Assembly: GCF_024451105.1 (NCBI RefSeq)
Contig: NZ_JANGEY010000001.1
Coordinates: forward strand, 558,001-622,000
DNA from: Stutzerimonas stutzeri
GTDB taxonomy: Bacteria; Pseudomonadota; Gammaproteobacteria; Pseudomonadales; Pseudomonadaceae
Direction: 5' to 3'
DNA: 64,000 nt
Within the stretch, counting starts at the first letter, position 1, and every line of letters begins with the position of its first letter. A program made the translations under genes and the position numbers. Under the pieces are notes generated by a model, which did not search any database, was not told the DNA's origin, and saw only the letters and a program-made list of their open reading frames with translations. Shown in pieces: positions 49,584-58,464 of the stretch.

Positions 49584-49599
49584 TGGCACGCTACTTGCT
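49584..49599 (+). promoter_or_regulatory. Sigma-54 promoter of glnA
   Basis: TGGCAC, 5 bp, TTGCT (TGGCACGCTACTTGCT) matches the -24/-12 consensus exactly. It is 93 bp before the glnA ATG. Confidence 0.9.
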
Positions 49600-49691
49600 T
49601 TTGAAACCGCGACATTTTCCGGCGGGCCGAGGCCCGATGAAAACCGAATCTCGGGCGCCCCACCGCCCGTGTGTACCCCCTGGAGGACAGC

Positions 49692-51101
49692 ATGTCGAAG
49701 GCGCTGCAACTGATTCAAGAACACAACGCGAAGTGGATCGATCTCCGTTTCACCGACCCGAAAGGCCGCCAGCACCACATCACCATGCCGGCGCGCGACG
49801 CCGACGAAGACTTCTTCGACGTGGGCAAGATGTTCGACGGCTCCTCCATCGAAGGCTGGAAGGGCATCGAAGCCTCCGACATGATCCTGCTGCCCGACGA
49901 CAGCACCGCCGTGATGGATCCGTTCACCGAAGAGCCGACTCTGATCCTGGTCTGCGACGTGATCGAGCCGTCCACCATGCAGGGCTACGAGCGCGACCCG
50001 CGCGCCATCGCCAAGCGCGCCGAGGAATACCTGAAGACCACCGGCATCGGCGACACCGTGTTCGCCGGTCCGGAGCCCGAGTTCTTCATCTTCGACTCCG
50101 TGAAGTACAAGTCGGACATGTCCGGCTCGATGTTCAAGATCTTCTCCGAGCAGGCGGCCTGGAACAGCGACGCCGACGTCGACGGCGGCCAGGGCAACAG
50201 CGGCCACCGCATCGCGGTCAAGGGCGGCTACCTGCCGACCCCGCCGGCCGATCCGGACCACGAGATCCGCACCGCCATGTGCAACGCCCTGGAGGAAATG
50301 GGCCAGGTCGTCGAGGTGCACCACCACGAAGTGGCCACCGCCGGCCAGAACGAGATCGGCGTGAAGTTCAACACCCTGGTCGCCAAGGCCGACGAAGTGC
50401 AGACCCTCAAGTACTGCGTGCAGAACGTCGCCGCCGCCTACGGCAAGACCGTGACCTTCATGCCCAAGCCGCTGTACGGCGACAACGGCTCCGGCATGCA
50501 CGTGCACATGTCGATCGCCAAGGACGGCAAGAACACCTTCGCCGGCGAAGGCTATGCCGGCCTGTCCGATACCGCCCTGTACTTCATCGGCGGCATCATC
50601 AAGCACGGCAAGGCGCTGAACGCCCTGACCAACCCGTCGACCAACTCCTACAAGCGTCTGGTCCCGGGCTTCGAGGCGCCGGTGATGCTGGCCTACTCGG
50701 CGCGCAACCGCTCCGCCTCCATCCGCATCCCGTACGTGGCCAGCCCGAAGGGCCGCCGCATCGAGGCGCGCTTCCCGGATCCGTCGGCCAACCCCTACCT
50801 GGCCTTCGCCGCCCTGCTGATGGCCGGCCTGGACGGCATCCAGAACAAGATCCACCCCGGCGATGCCGCCGACAAGAACCTCTACGACCTGCCGCCGGAA
50901 GAGGCCCAGCAGATCCCGCAGGTCTGCGGCAGCCTGAAGGAGGCCCTGGAGGCCCTGGAAGCCGACCACGAGTTCCTGCTCAAGGGCGGCGTGTTCACCA
51001 AGGACTTCCTGGACTCCTACATCGAGCTGAAGTCCGCCGAGGAGATCAAGGTGCGCACCTTCGTGCACCCGCTGGAGTACGACCTGTACTACAGCTGCTA
51101 A
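49692..51101 (+). CDS. glnA: Glutamine synthetase type I
   Basis: GlnA makes glutamine from glutamate, ammonia and ATP and is the key nitrogen-assimilation enzyme. The 469 residues include the beta-Grasp N-domain, [10 protein letters not shown] with metal-binding glutamates, [10 protein letters not shown], the substrate loop and the adenylylation tyrosine Y398 in NLYDLPPEE, so activity should be controlled by GlnE. GGAGGA lies close to the ATG. Transcription is governed by the NtrC sites and sigma-54 promoter upstream, and ntrBC follows two genes later. Confidence 0.98.
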   Translation: MSKALQLIQEHNAKWIDLRFTDPKGRQHHITMPARDADEDFFDVGKMFDGSSIEGWKGIEASDMILLPDDSTAVMDPFTEEPTLILVCDVIEPSTMQGYERDPRAIAKRAEEYLKTTGIGDTVFAGPEPEFFIFDSVKYKSDMSGSMFKIFSEQAAWNSDADVDGGQGNSGHRIAVKGGYLPTPPADPDHEIRTAMCNALEEMGQVVEVHHHEVATAGQNEIGVKFNTLVAKADEVQTLKYCVQNVAAAYGKTVTFMPKPLYGDNGSGMHVHMSIAKDGKNTFAGEGYAGLSDTALYFIGGIIKHGKALNALTNPSTNSYKRLVPGFEAPVMLAYSARNRSASIRIPYVASPKGRRIEARFPDPSANPYLAFAALLMAGLDGIQNKIHPGDAADKNLYDLPPEEAQQIPQVCGSLKEALEALEADHEFLLKGGVFTKDFLDSYIELKSAEEIKVRTFVHPLEYDLYYSC

Positions 51102-51130
51102 GTCCGCCGCCGAGCTGATCGGCACTGTCG

Positions 51131-51156
51131 CAAAGGCCTCCTTCGGGAGGCCTTTG
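51131..51156 (+). terminator. Intrinsic terminator of glnA
   Basis: CAAAGGCCTCC, loop TTCG and GGAGGCCTTTG form a perfect 11-bp stem with a UUCG tetraloop, followed by TGCTTTT. Confidence 0.9.
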
Positions 51157-51282
51157 TGCTTTTCGCGTCGGCAAGGCGACAGGATTGCGTCGCCGCGCAC
51201 AGCCCGACGTCCGCGGGCTTGCCTGCGCCGCGCGACGGTGCAAGGCTTGCAGCATCACGACTCCTGCCGGAAGGCCTCGCTC

Positions 51283-51828
51283 ATGCGTCCGCTCTGCGCC
51301 TGTCTGCTGCTCGCCCTGGCCCTGCCGGCCAGCGCCGAGATCTACCGCTACCTCGACGACCGCGGCAACCCGGTCTATACCAACCAGCCGCCGCAGGGCG
51401 TCGGCGCCGAAAGCCTGCGGCTGGGGCCGACCAATACCGTGGCCGCTCCCGCCAAGGCCGAGGAGCAGGCGCCGACGCCGCGCGAAGCCGAGCTGCGCTA
51501 CAGCCGCCTGGAGATCACCGACGTGCCCGACGGCGACGCCAGCCTGCGCGCCAACGCCGGCACCTTCGGCGTCGGCGTCAGCCTGGAGCCGAGCCTGCGC
51601 GAGGGCGACCTGCTGCAGCTGCTGCTCGACGGCCAGCCGGTGGCTCCGCCCGGTCGGCAGACCCGCTTCCAGCTGGAGAGCCTCGACCGCGGCAGCCACA
51701 GCCTGCAGGCGGTGGTCCTGCGCGGCGGCGAGCCCGTGCAGCGCAGCACCGCCGTGACCTTCACCGTGCAGCGCGTGCACATCGGCAGCCCGGCCCTGCC
51801 CCGCCCGCAACCGAAGCCGCAGAACTGA
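51283..51828 (+). CDS. Secreted DUF4124 protein, first of two
   Basis: The 181-residue protein has a Sec signal peptide (MRPLCACLLLALALPASA, cleavage before EIYRY) and an N-terminal DUF4124 motif, IYRYLDDRGNPVYTNQPP. The middle region resembles an immunoglobulin-like fold (LDRGSHSLQAVVLRGGE). It is paralogous to the next gene. The pair sits between glnA and ntrB, as in P. aeruginosa. Envelope location is predicted; function unknown. Confidence 0.85.
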   Translation: MRPLCACLLLALALPASAEIYRYLDDRGNPVYTNQPPQGVGAESLRLGPTNTVAAPAKAEEQAPTPREAELRYSRLEITDVPDGDASLRANAGTFGVGVSLEPSLREGDLLQLLLDGQPVAPPGRQTRFQLESLDRGSHSLQAVVLRGGEPVQRSTAVTFTVQRVHIGSPALPRPQPKPQN

Positions 51829-51833
51829 GCCCG

Positions 51834-52448
51834 ATGCGCCTGCTGCCCTGCCTGCTGCTGCTGACCAGCCTGCCGAGCTTCGCCGGCGTCTACACCTACC
51901 TCGACGCCGACGGCAACCGGGTGTTCACCGACCAGCCGCCGAACGCCAACGCCCGGCGCCTCGAACTGGCACCGACCAACGCCGCCAGCCTGCCGACGCC
52001 GCCGCCGGCCGCTGCGCCGGCGCTGCCCGCCGCGCTGCTGCCGGCCTACCAGTTGCTGCGCATCACCCTGCCGGCGCCGGACGCCACCATCCGCGACAAC
52101 GACGGCAAGCTGCTGGTCACCCTGGAGAGCGAGCCCGGCCTGCTCGACGGCCACCGCTACCGCCTGCTGCTCGACGGCCAGCCCCACGGCCAGCCGGGCC
52201 GCAGCCCGGTGTTCGCCCTCGACAACGTCGACCGCGGCACCCACCAGCTGGCCGCCGAGATCCTCGATGCCGAGGGGCGCATCGTCGAGCGCACGCCCAG
52301 CCAGCCGTTCCACCTCAAGCGCACCACCCTGGCCGACAAGCGCCGGGTCAACCCCTGCCAGAAGGACGACTACGGCGTGCGCCCGGAGTGCCCGCTGGCC
52401 GACAAGCCGGCCGAGCCGCGCCGCCTCCTCGGCGTGCCCCTCCCCTGA
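51834..52448 (+). CDS. Secreted DUF4124 protein, second of two
   Basis: The 204 residues have a signal peptide (MRLLPCLLLLTSLPSFAG), the DUF4124 motif VYTYLDADGNRVFTDQPP and the shared LDRGTH-type segment (VDRGTHQLAAEIL). The C-terminus has two extra cysteines (NPCQKDDYGVRPEC) that may form a disulfide. It begins 5 bp after the first paralogue, so they are cotranscribed. Confidence 0.85.
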   Translation: MRLLPCLLLLTSLPSFAGVYTYLDADGNRVFTDQPPNANARRLELAPTNAASLPTPPPAAAPALPAALLPAYQLLRITLPAPDATIRDNDGKLLVTLESEPGLLDGHRYRLLLDGQPHGQPGRSPVFALDNVDRGTHQLAAEILDAEGRIVERTPSQPFHLKRTTLADKRRVNPCQKDDYGVRPECPLADKPAEPRRLLGVPLP

Positions 52449-52455
52449 ACGCGGC

Positions 52456-52495
52456 GCACCATATTGGTGCTCGCAATATCCCGACGACCTATACT
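52456..52495 (+). promoter_or_regulatory. NtrC site over a sigma-70-like promoter upstream of ntrB
   Basis: GCACCATATTGGTGC (52456-52470) is a perfect dyad of the NtrC type. TATACT (52490-52495) is a good -10, and its -35 region would fall on the dyad. NtrC would therefore repress this promoter, as at glnLp in E. coli, and may also serve as enhancer for the sigma-54 promoter downstream. Confidence 0.7.
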
Positions 52496-52672
52496 GGGTC
52501 ACGCTCTCGCCCATCCGGCGGGGTTCCGCCGGGCGCGCCGTGCGGCGCGCACCAGCGCGGTGCCGGCGCGCCGCAGCCCTTGCCTGCCGGGCTCCGTGCC
52601 GCCGCCCGGCGGCGTCGCAGGCATGCCCCAAAAGGCGGCAGGCGGATGCCCGGCCCTGCACCTTCGGGTCGC

Positions 52673-52688
52673 TGGCGCGCTTCTTGCA
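52673..52688 (+). promoter_or_regulatory. Sigma-54 promoter of ntrBC
   Basis: TGGCGCGCTTCTTGCA has GG and GC 10 bp apart, as required for -24/-12 promoters. It ends 33 bp before the chosen ntrB start. It is weaker than the glnA promoter (C instead of A after TGGC-G). Confidence 0.6.
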
Positions 52689-52721
52689 GAAACGGTGCAC
52701 CCACAGGAGCGCATGCTTGCC

Positions 52722-53803
52722 ATGGCCTACGACTCACTGCAGCGTCTGCTGCTCGACAACCTGACCACCGCGGTGATCCTGCTCAACGCCGAGCTGCGCC
52801 TCGAGTACATGAACCCCGCCGCCGAGATGCTGCTGGGCGTCAGCGGCCAGCGCAGCCAGGGCCTGTTCATCAGCGAACTGTGCAGCGAGAGCCCGGACGG
52901 CCTCTCCGCGCTGCGCCAGGCGGTGGCCAGCGGCCACCCGTTCACCAAGCGCGAGGCGCAGCTGCTCTCGGCCAGCGGCCAGCAGCTGACCGTCGACTAC
53001 GCCGCCACGCCGATCCCCGGCCTGCGCAGCTTCCTGCTGCTGCTCGAACTGCACCCGCGCGACCGCCTGCTGCGCATCACCAAGGAGGAGGCGCAGCTGG
53101 CCAAGCAGGAAACCACCCGCCTGCTGGTGCGCGGCCTGGCCCACGAGATCAAGAATCCGCTCGGCGGCATCCGCGGCGCGGCGCAGTTGCTGGCCCGCGC
53201 GCTGCCCGACGAGAGCCTCCGGGACTACACCGACGTGATCATCGCCGAGGCCGACCGCCTGCGGAACCTGGTCGACCGCATGCTCGGCTCGAACAAGTTG
53301 CCGCAGCTGGCGCCGACCAACATCCACGAGGTGCTGGAGCGGGTCTGCAGCCTGGTCAAGGCCGAAACCCAGGGCAAGCTGAGTCTGGAGCGCGACTACG
53401 ACCCGAGCATCCCCGAGCTGCTCGCCGACCGCGAACAGCTGATCCAGGCGGTGCTCAACGTGGTGCGCAACGCCATGCAGGCGATCGCCGGACAGAAGTC
53501 GCCGCATCCGCCGGGGCGCATCGCCCTGCGCACCCGCACGCTGCGCCAGTTCACCATCGGCCACCAGCGCCACCGCCTGGTGTGCCGCATCGAGGTGATC
53601 GACAACGGCCCGGGCATCCCCCCGGCGCTCAAGGACACCCTCTTCTATCCCATGGTCAGCGGGCGTGCCGACGGCACCGGCCTGGGCCTGGCCATCGCAC
53701 AGAACATCCTCAACCAGCATCAGGGTCTGATCGAGTGCGACAGCCAGCCCGGGCGCACGGTCTTCTCGCTGTTTCTGCCGCTTGAACAAGGAGCATCCAC
53801 CCC

Positions 53804-53807
<4 letters not shown>
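52722..53807 (+). CDS. ntrB: Nitrogen regulation sensor kinase NtrB
   Basis: NtrB (NRII) phosphorylates or dephosphorylates NtrC in response to PII. In the 361 residues an N-terminal PAS domain (about 1-110) is followed by the dimerisation/phosphotransfer helix with His141 (GLAHEIKNPLGG) and an ATPase domain with VRNAMQAI, DNGPGIP and GTGLGLAIAQ. There are no membrane helices. The start at 52722 gives the usual length; an ATG at 52713 is possible, with a short Shine-Dalgarno spacing. It overlaps ntrC by 4 nt. Confidence 0.96.
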
Positions 53808-55234
<1,427 letters not shown>

Positions 55235-55265
55235 GGCTCGCCCGGCGAGCTGCCGCGCGGCGGAC

Positions 55266-55302
55266 AAAAAAAGCCCCGGCGGGCGCGAGGCCCAGCCGGG
55301 GC
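55266..55302 (-). terminator. Intrinsic terminator of the MFS exporter gene
   Basis: On the minus strand GCCCCGGC ... GCCGGGGC is followed by TTTTTTT (complement of 55266-55272). It may also stop ntrC transcripts from the other side. The stem is 8 bp with a 14-nt loop. Confidence 0.75.
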
Positions 55303-55377
55303 GAAGATTGGCAGGAGGCTCGGGCGGGGCAACCGACCCGACTCCTGCGCCGACACGGGAAACACCCCCCGATTCGT

Positions 55378-56637
55378 TCAGCGCGCGGCCTGCTCCTGCA
55401 GGTCGTCGCGCACCCGTTCGTGCAGCACCCGGCGCTGCGCCAGCAGCCAGACGCAGAACGCCAGCAGCACCAGCCCTTCCAGCGCCAGGGTCAGCGGCGC
55501 GCCGACGCGCGCGGCCAGCAGCCCGGCGAGCAGGCCGCCGATGGCGTCGAAGCCGAAGCGCGTCGAGGTGAAGAAGGACACCACGCGGCCGCGCAGCTGC
55601 TCCGGCGCCAGGCTCTGCAGCAGCATGTTGATGCCGACGTTGCCCACCGAGATGGCGAAGCCGAGCACCGCCATGGCGGCCAGCGCCAGCGGTACCGCGG
55701 AGCTGGCGGCGAAGGCCAGCAGGGCCAGGGCGCTGAGCAGCGCGCCGACCAGCACGATGCGCACCAGCCCGGGCAGCGCCTGACGGGTAGCCAGATACAG
55801 GGTGGAGAGGAAGGCGCCGCAACCGGCGGCGCCCCACAGCCAGCCGAGGGTCTGCGCGTCGCCGGCGAAGATGTCGCGGGCGAACACCGGCAGCAGCACC
55901 GCGTAGCTGGAGGCGGTGATGTTGACCATCGCCAGGCTGAGGATCAGCAGGCGGATCGGCTGGTTGCCCCACACGTAGGCCAGCCCCTCGCGGAACACCG
56001 CGCCGGTCGAGCCCTTGGCGCGCGGCGGCGCGTCGATGCGGATCAGCAGCAGGCCGGCCAGCAGGGCGAGGAACGACAGGCCATTGAGGGCGAAGCACAG
56101 CGCCTCGCTGGTCAGCGCCAGCAGCAGGCCGGCCAGCGGCGGGCCGATGAAGCGGCCGCTGTTGAACAGCATGGCGTTGAGCGCCAGGGCGTTGGGCAGG
56201 TCGTCGCGGCTGGCGACGAAGCTGCCGATCAGCGACTGGCGCAGCGGCGTGTCGAAGGCGTTGAGCACACCGAGCAGCAGCGACATGACGACGATCAGCG
56301 TCGGGCCGATCCACTCCAGCGCGGTGAGCGCGGCCAGCGCCAGCGCCTGCAGGCCGAGCAGGGCCTGCACGACGATCAGCAGGCGGCGCTTGTCGTGGCG
56401 GTCGGTCCAGGCGCCGGCCAGCGGGCCGACCAGCAGCTGCGGCAGCAGCGCGGCGAAGGTGGTCACGCCGAGCAGCGCCACCGAACCGGTCAGCCGGTAG
56501 ATCAGCCAGGACAGGGCGACCTGCTGGATCCAGCTGCCGAGGATCGACACCGCCTGGCCGGCGAAATACAGGCGGAAGTTGGGATGCCGCAGCGCACGGA
56601 TGGCGGCAGGCCAGGAACGGTCGGCGGACGGGGTCAT
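55378..56637 (-). CDS. MFS transporter, EntS-like exporter subgroup
   Basis: The 419-residue protein has twelve helices and the PF05977-type pattern: FRLYFAGQAVSILGSWIQQVALSWLIYRLTGS, then GPLAGAWTDRHDKRRLL after helix 2. The subgroup includes enterobactin exporter EntS and many siderophore-linked pumps. No siderophore genes are adjacent. An A/T-rich motif at 56741-56760 may control it. Confidence 0.82.
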   Translation of the reverse strand: MTPSADRSWPAAIRALRHPNFRLYFAGQAVSILGSWIQQVALSWLIYRLTGSVALLGVTTFAALLPQLLVGPLAGAWTDRHDKRRLLIVVQALLGLQALALAALTALEWIGPTLIVVMSLLLGVLNAFDTPLRQSLIGSFVASRDDLPNALALNAMLFNSGRFIGPPLAGLLLALTSEALCFALNGLSFLALLAGLLLIRIDAPPRAKGSTGAVFREGLAYVWGNQPIRLLILSLAMVNITASSYAVLLPVFARDIFAGDAQTLGWLWGAAGCGAFLSTLYLATRQALPGLVRIVLVGALLSALALLAFAASSAVPLALAAMAVLGFAISVGNVGINMLLQSLAPEQLRGRVVSFFTSTRFGFDAIGGLLAGLLAARVGAPLTLALEGLVLLAFCVWLLAQRRVLHERVRDDLQEQAAR

Positions 56638-56740
56638 GGCGCCTCCTGCGGCGGGCGGGCCACGCGGGCAACAGCGAAGGGATTAAAACGCCGCCGCCCC
56701 GAAGGAGGTCGACACCCGGAGATGCCGGGGGCGGCAGCAG

Positions 56741-56760
56741 ATATTTAACATCTTAACGTT
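56741..56760. promoter_or_regulatory. A/T-rich operator-like motif upstream of the MFS gene
   Basis: ATATTTAACATCTTAAC is an isolated AT island between the hpaC-like gene and the MFS gene (164-bp gap). It contains repeated TTAA-type half-sites (TTTAACAT, CTTAACGT). Confidence 0.3.
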
Positions 56761-56801
56761 TGCCGGGAGAGGATGCCAGCCCCGCCGGGCGGCAATCGTG
56801 C

Positions 56802-57311
56802 TCAGGCCACGTCGCGGCGGCTGACCACCCGGAAGGCGCGGCTGAAGTAGACCAGGCTGTCGCCCTCCTCACGCACCTGGATCTCGTCCAGCTCGACCAG
56901 CAGCACCGAGTGGGTGCCGATCTCCTGGGTCTCGACGATGCGCCCCTGCAGGTTGGCCAGCGCGCCATCGAGCACCGGCAGGTCGTCCCGGCCCGGGTGC
57001 CACGGGCCGAGGGCGAAGCGCTCGTCCATGGCCACCCCGGTCATCCCGGCGAAGTGGCGGGCGGTCTCTTCCTGCTCGGCGGACAGCACGTTGACGCACA
57101 GGCGGCCGTTGGCCTTGAACACCGCGTTCATCTCGCTGCCGCGGTTGATGCAGACCATCAAGGTCGGCGGCGTGTCGGTCACCGAGCACACCGCGGTGGC
57201 GGTGATGCCGCAGCGCCCGGCGACGCCGGCACTGGTGATCACGTTGACCGCCGCGCTCATGTGCGCCATGGCGTTGCGGAAGGCGAGCTGCTGGGGATCG
57301 AGCTGGGACAT
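56802..57311 (-). CDS. HpaC-like flavin reductase, copy 1
   Basis: The 169-residue NAD(P)H:flavin reductase belongs to the HpaC family, which delivers FADH2 to the monooxygenase HpaB. It shares with E. coli HpaC the blocks MAHMSAAVNVIT, GRCGITATAVCSVTDTPPTL, NGRLCVNVL, ARHFAGMTG and IGTHSVLLVEL. No hpaB is in the window. A very similar paralogue lies upstream at 57454-57963, separated by a terminator, so each probably has its own promoter. Confidence 0.88.
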   Translation of the reverse strand: MSQLDPQQLAFRNAMAHMSAAVNVITSAGVAGRCGITATAVCSVTDTPPTLMVCINRGSEMNAVFKANGRLCVNVLSAEQEETARHFAGMTGVAMDERFALGPWHPGRDDLPVLDGALANLQGRIVETQEIGTHSVLLVELDEIQVREEGDSLVYFSRAFRVVSRRDVA

Positions 57312-57406
57312 GGACAAACGGCTCCGGATGCAGGGCAAGGCCGCGCAGACTGCCGCTAGCGCGCGCATCAGGCAACCCCCAAACGCATGAGCCAGGGCCG
57401 CAAATG

Positions 57407-57432
57407 AAAAGGCCCCGCCGGATGGCAGGGCC
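57407..57432 (-). terminator. Intrinsic terminator between the two hpaC-like genes
   Basis: On the minus strand GGCCCTGCC, ATCC, GGCGGGGCC and TTTTC form a terminator just after the upstream copy. Confidence 0.75.
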
Positions 57433-57453
57433 CTTGCGTCACGACGCGGCAAC

Positions 57454-57963
57454 TCAGGCGGCGCGCTCGACGCGGCGGAAAGCGCGGCTGAAGTACACCA
57501 GGCTGTCGCCCTCCTCGCGCACCTGGATGTCGTCCAGTTCGACCAGCAGCACCGAGTGGGTGCCGATCTCCTGGGACTCGACGATGCGCCCCTGCAGGTT
57601 GGCCAGCGAGCCTTCCAGTACCGGCAGGCCCTGGCTGCCGGTGCTCCACGGGTCGAGGGCGAAGCGCTCCTCCATGGCCACCCCGGTCATCCCGGCGAAG
57701 TGCTTGGCGGCCTCCTCCTGCTCGCCGGACAGCACGTTGACGCACAGCCGGCCGTTGGCCTTGAACACCGCGTTCATCGCGCTGTTGCGGTTGACGCAGA
57801 CCATCACGGTCGGCGGGGTGTCGGTCACCGAGCACACCGCGGTGGCGGTGATGCCGCAGCGGCCGGCCTCGCCGTCGGTGCTGATGATGTTCACCGCGGC
57901 GCTCATGTGCGCCATGGCGTTGCGGAAGGCGAGCTGATTCGGGTCGAGCTGCGGCTTGGACAT
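57454..57963 (-). CDS. HpaC-like flavin reductase, copy 2
   Basis: This 169-residue paralogue of the gene at 56802-57311 shares the HpaC blocks and the C-terminal REEGDSLVYFSRAFR. By eye the two proteins are identical over most positions, pointing to tandem duplication. Copy 2 differs mainly in the segment around residues 104-115 (DPWSTGSQGLP against GPWHPGRDDLP). One may serve a monooxygenase other than HpaB. The ATG at 57963 is the only sensible start. Confidence 0.88.
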   Translation of the reverse strand: MSKPQLDPNQLAFRNAMAHMSAAVNIISTDGEAGRCGITATAVCSVTDTPPTVMVCVNRNSAMNAVFKANGRLCVNVLSGEQEEAAKHFAGMTGVAMEERFALDPWSTGSQGLPVLEGSLANLQGRIVESQEIGTHSVLLVELDDIQVREEGDSLVYFSRAFRRVERAA

Positions 57964-58266
57964 GTTCGGTACTCCTGGCGCAAGGTGGATGGCCGGGGCT
58001 GATTCCGGCCCGCGGCATCGCGGGGGGATGCCGTCGAGTGCTTGGCTGCCGTGCGTCGGCAGATGACGATGAGCAAATCATGAATATCGCAACGAAATAG
58101 CAGAATACCTTTTCCGCACTTTGCCTTGTACTTTTCATCGCCTCCCGGCGGCGCCCCGCCACATCGCCGCGGCTGCAGAGCTCATGCCTGAGGGCTGCCT
58201 GCCCCCGGAAGCCGCCATCACGCGCGCGGCCAGGATTTTTGCCGACCCCTCCCGCATCTGCAGGAC

Positions 58267-58297
58267 TTGCCCTGCCCCGCCGCCGGCGTGCTAGAGT
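58267..58297 (+). promoter_or_regulatory. Candidate promoter of the tyrS leader
   Basis: TTGCCC (58267-58272) and a -10 reading either GCTAGA (17-bp spacing) or TAGAGT (58292-58297, 19-bp spacing) lie just before the leader-peptide ATG at 58305. The transcript would start at or next to that ATG, so the leader mRNA may be leaderless. Confidence 0.45.
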
Positions 58298-58304
58298 GGC
58301 GACC

Positions 58305-58370
58305 ATGAACCTGTTAACCATTTCCCGCGTCCGCTATTACGCCTATTACCGCACCTCACCGAGGCGGTAG
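58305..58370 (+). CDS. Tyrosine-rich leader peptide of tyrS
   Basis: This 21-codon frame begins MNLLTIS and contains RYYAYYR: four Tyr codons (two TAT, two TAC) within five codons at 58335-58349. It ends SPRR at a TAG (58368-58370). Its last Tyr codon coincides with the 5' arm of an RNA hairpin that competes with a downstream antiterminator and terminator, the layout of amino-acid-biosynthesis leader peptides (trpL, hisL, pheL). Stalling for lack of Tyr-tRNA would favour tyrS expression. There is no clear Shine-Dalgarno. It is about 95 nt from the tyrS ATG. Confidence 0.8.
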   Translation: MNLLTISRVRYYAYYRTSPRR

Positions 58371-58415
58371 GCGCGTGCGCGCACCCGATCCGCCTGAGGC
58401 GGACCGGGTCGTTTT
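58347..58415 (+). promoter_or_regulatory. Transcription attenuator of tyrS
   Basis: Hairpin 1:2 pairs TACCGC (58347-58352) with GCGGTA (58364-58369), plus CTC with GAG. Terminator 3:4 pairs 58383-58394 with 58398-58409 (11 of 12 positions) and ends in CGTTTTC. Region 2 AGGCGG (58362-58367) can instead pair with region 3 CCGCCT (58390-58395), disrupting both. A ribosome stalled at the Tyr codons would cover region 1 and permit 2:3; one reaching the stop codon would cover region 2 and permit the terminator. Confidence 0.78.
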
Positions 58416-58420
58416 CTCCA

Positions 58421-58462
58421 CAGTCTCCTCAGGCGTTTCGCCCCCCCCCCCCAAGGAGACTG
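58421..58462 (+). promoter_or_regulatory. Hairpin sequestering the tyrS ribosome-binding site
   Basis: CAGTCTCCT (58421-58429) pairs perfectly with AGGAGACTG (58454-58462), burying the AAGGAG Shine-Dalgarno (58453-58458) of tyrS. The loop contains a run of 12 C residues (58441-58452). Confidence 0.6.
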
Positions 58463-58464
58463 CA

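Noticed and set aside
52500-52672. Small gene or RNA between the NtrC site and ntrB
   Set aside because: Only GC-rich hairpins are visible and no frame has a credible start; it is treated as untranslated leader.
55235-55377. A nitrogen-regulated small RNA like NrsZ downstream of ntrC
   Set aside because: The gap is only 143 bp, holds the terminator of the convergent MFS gene and shows no sigma-54 promoter.
58375-58464. Upstream extension of tyrS into the leader region
   Set aside because: The open frame crosses the terminator and the poly-C run and lacks a Shine-Dalgarno; the ATG at 58465 has AAGGAG and matches TyrRS N-termini.
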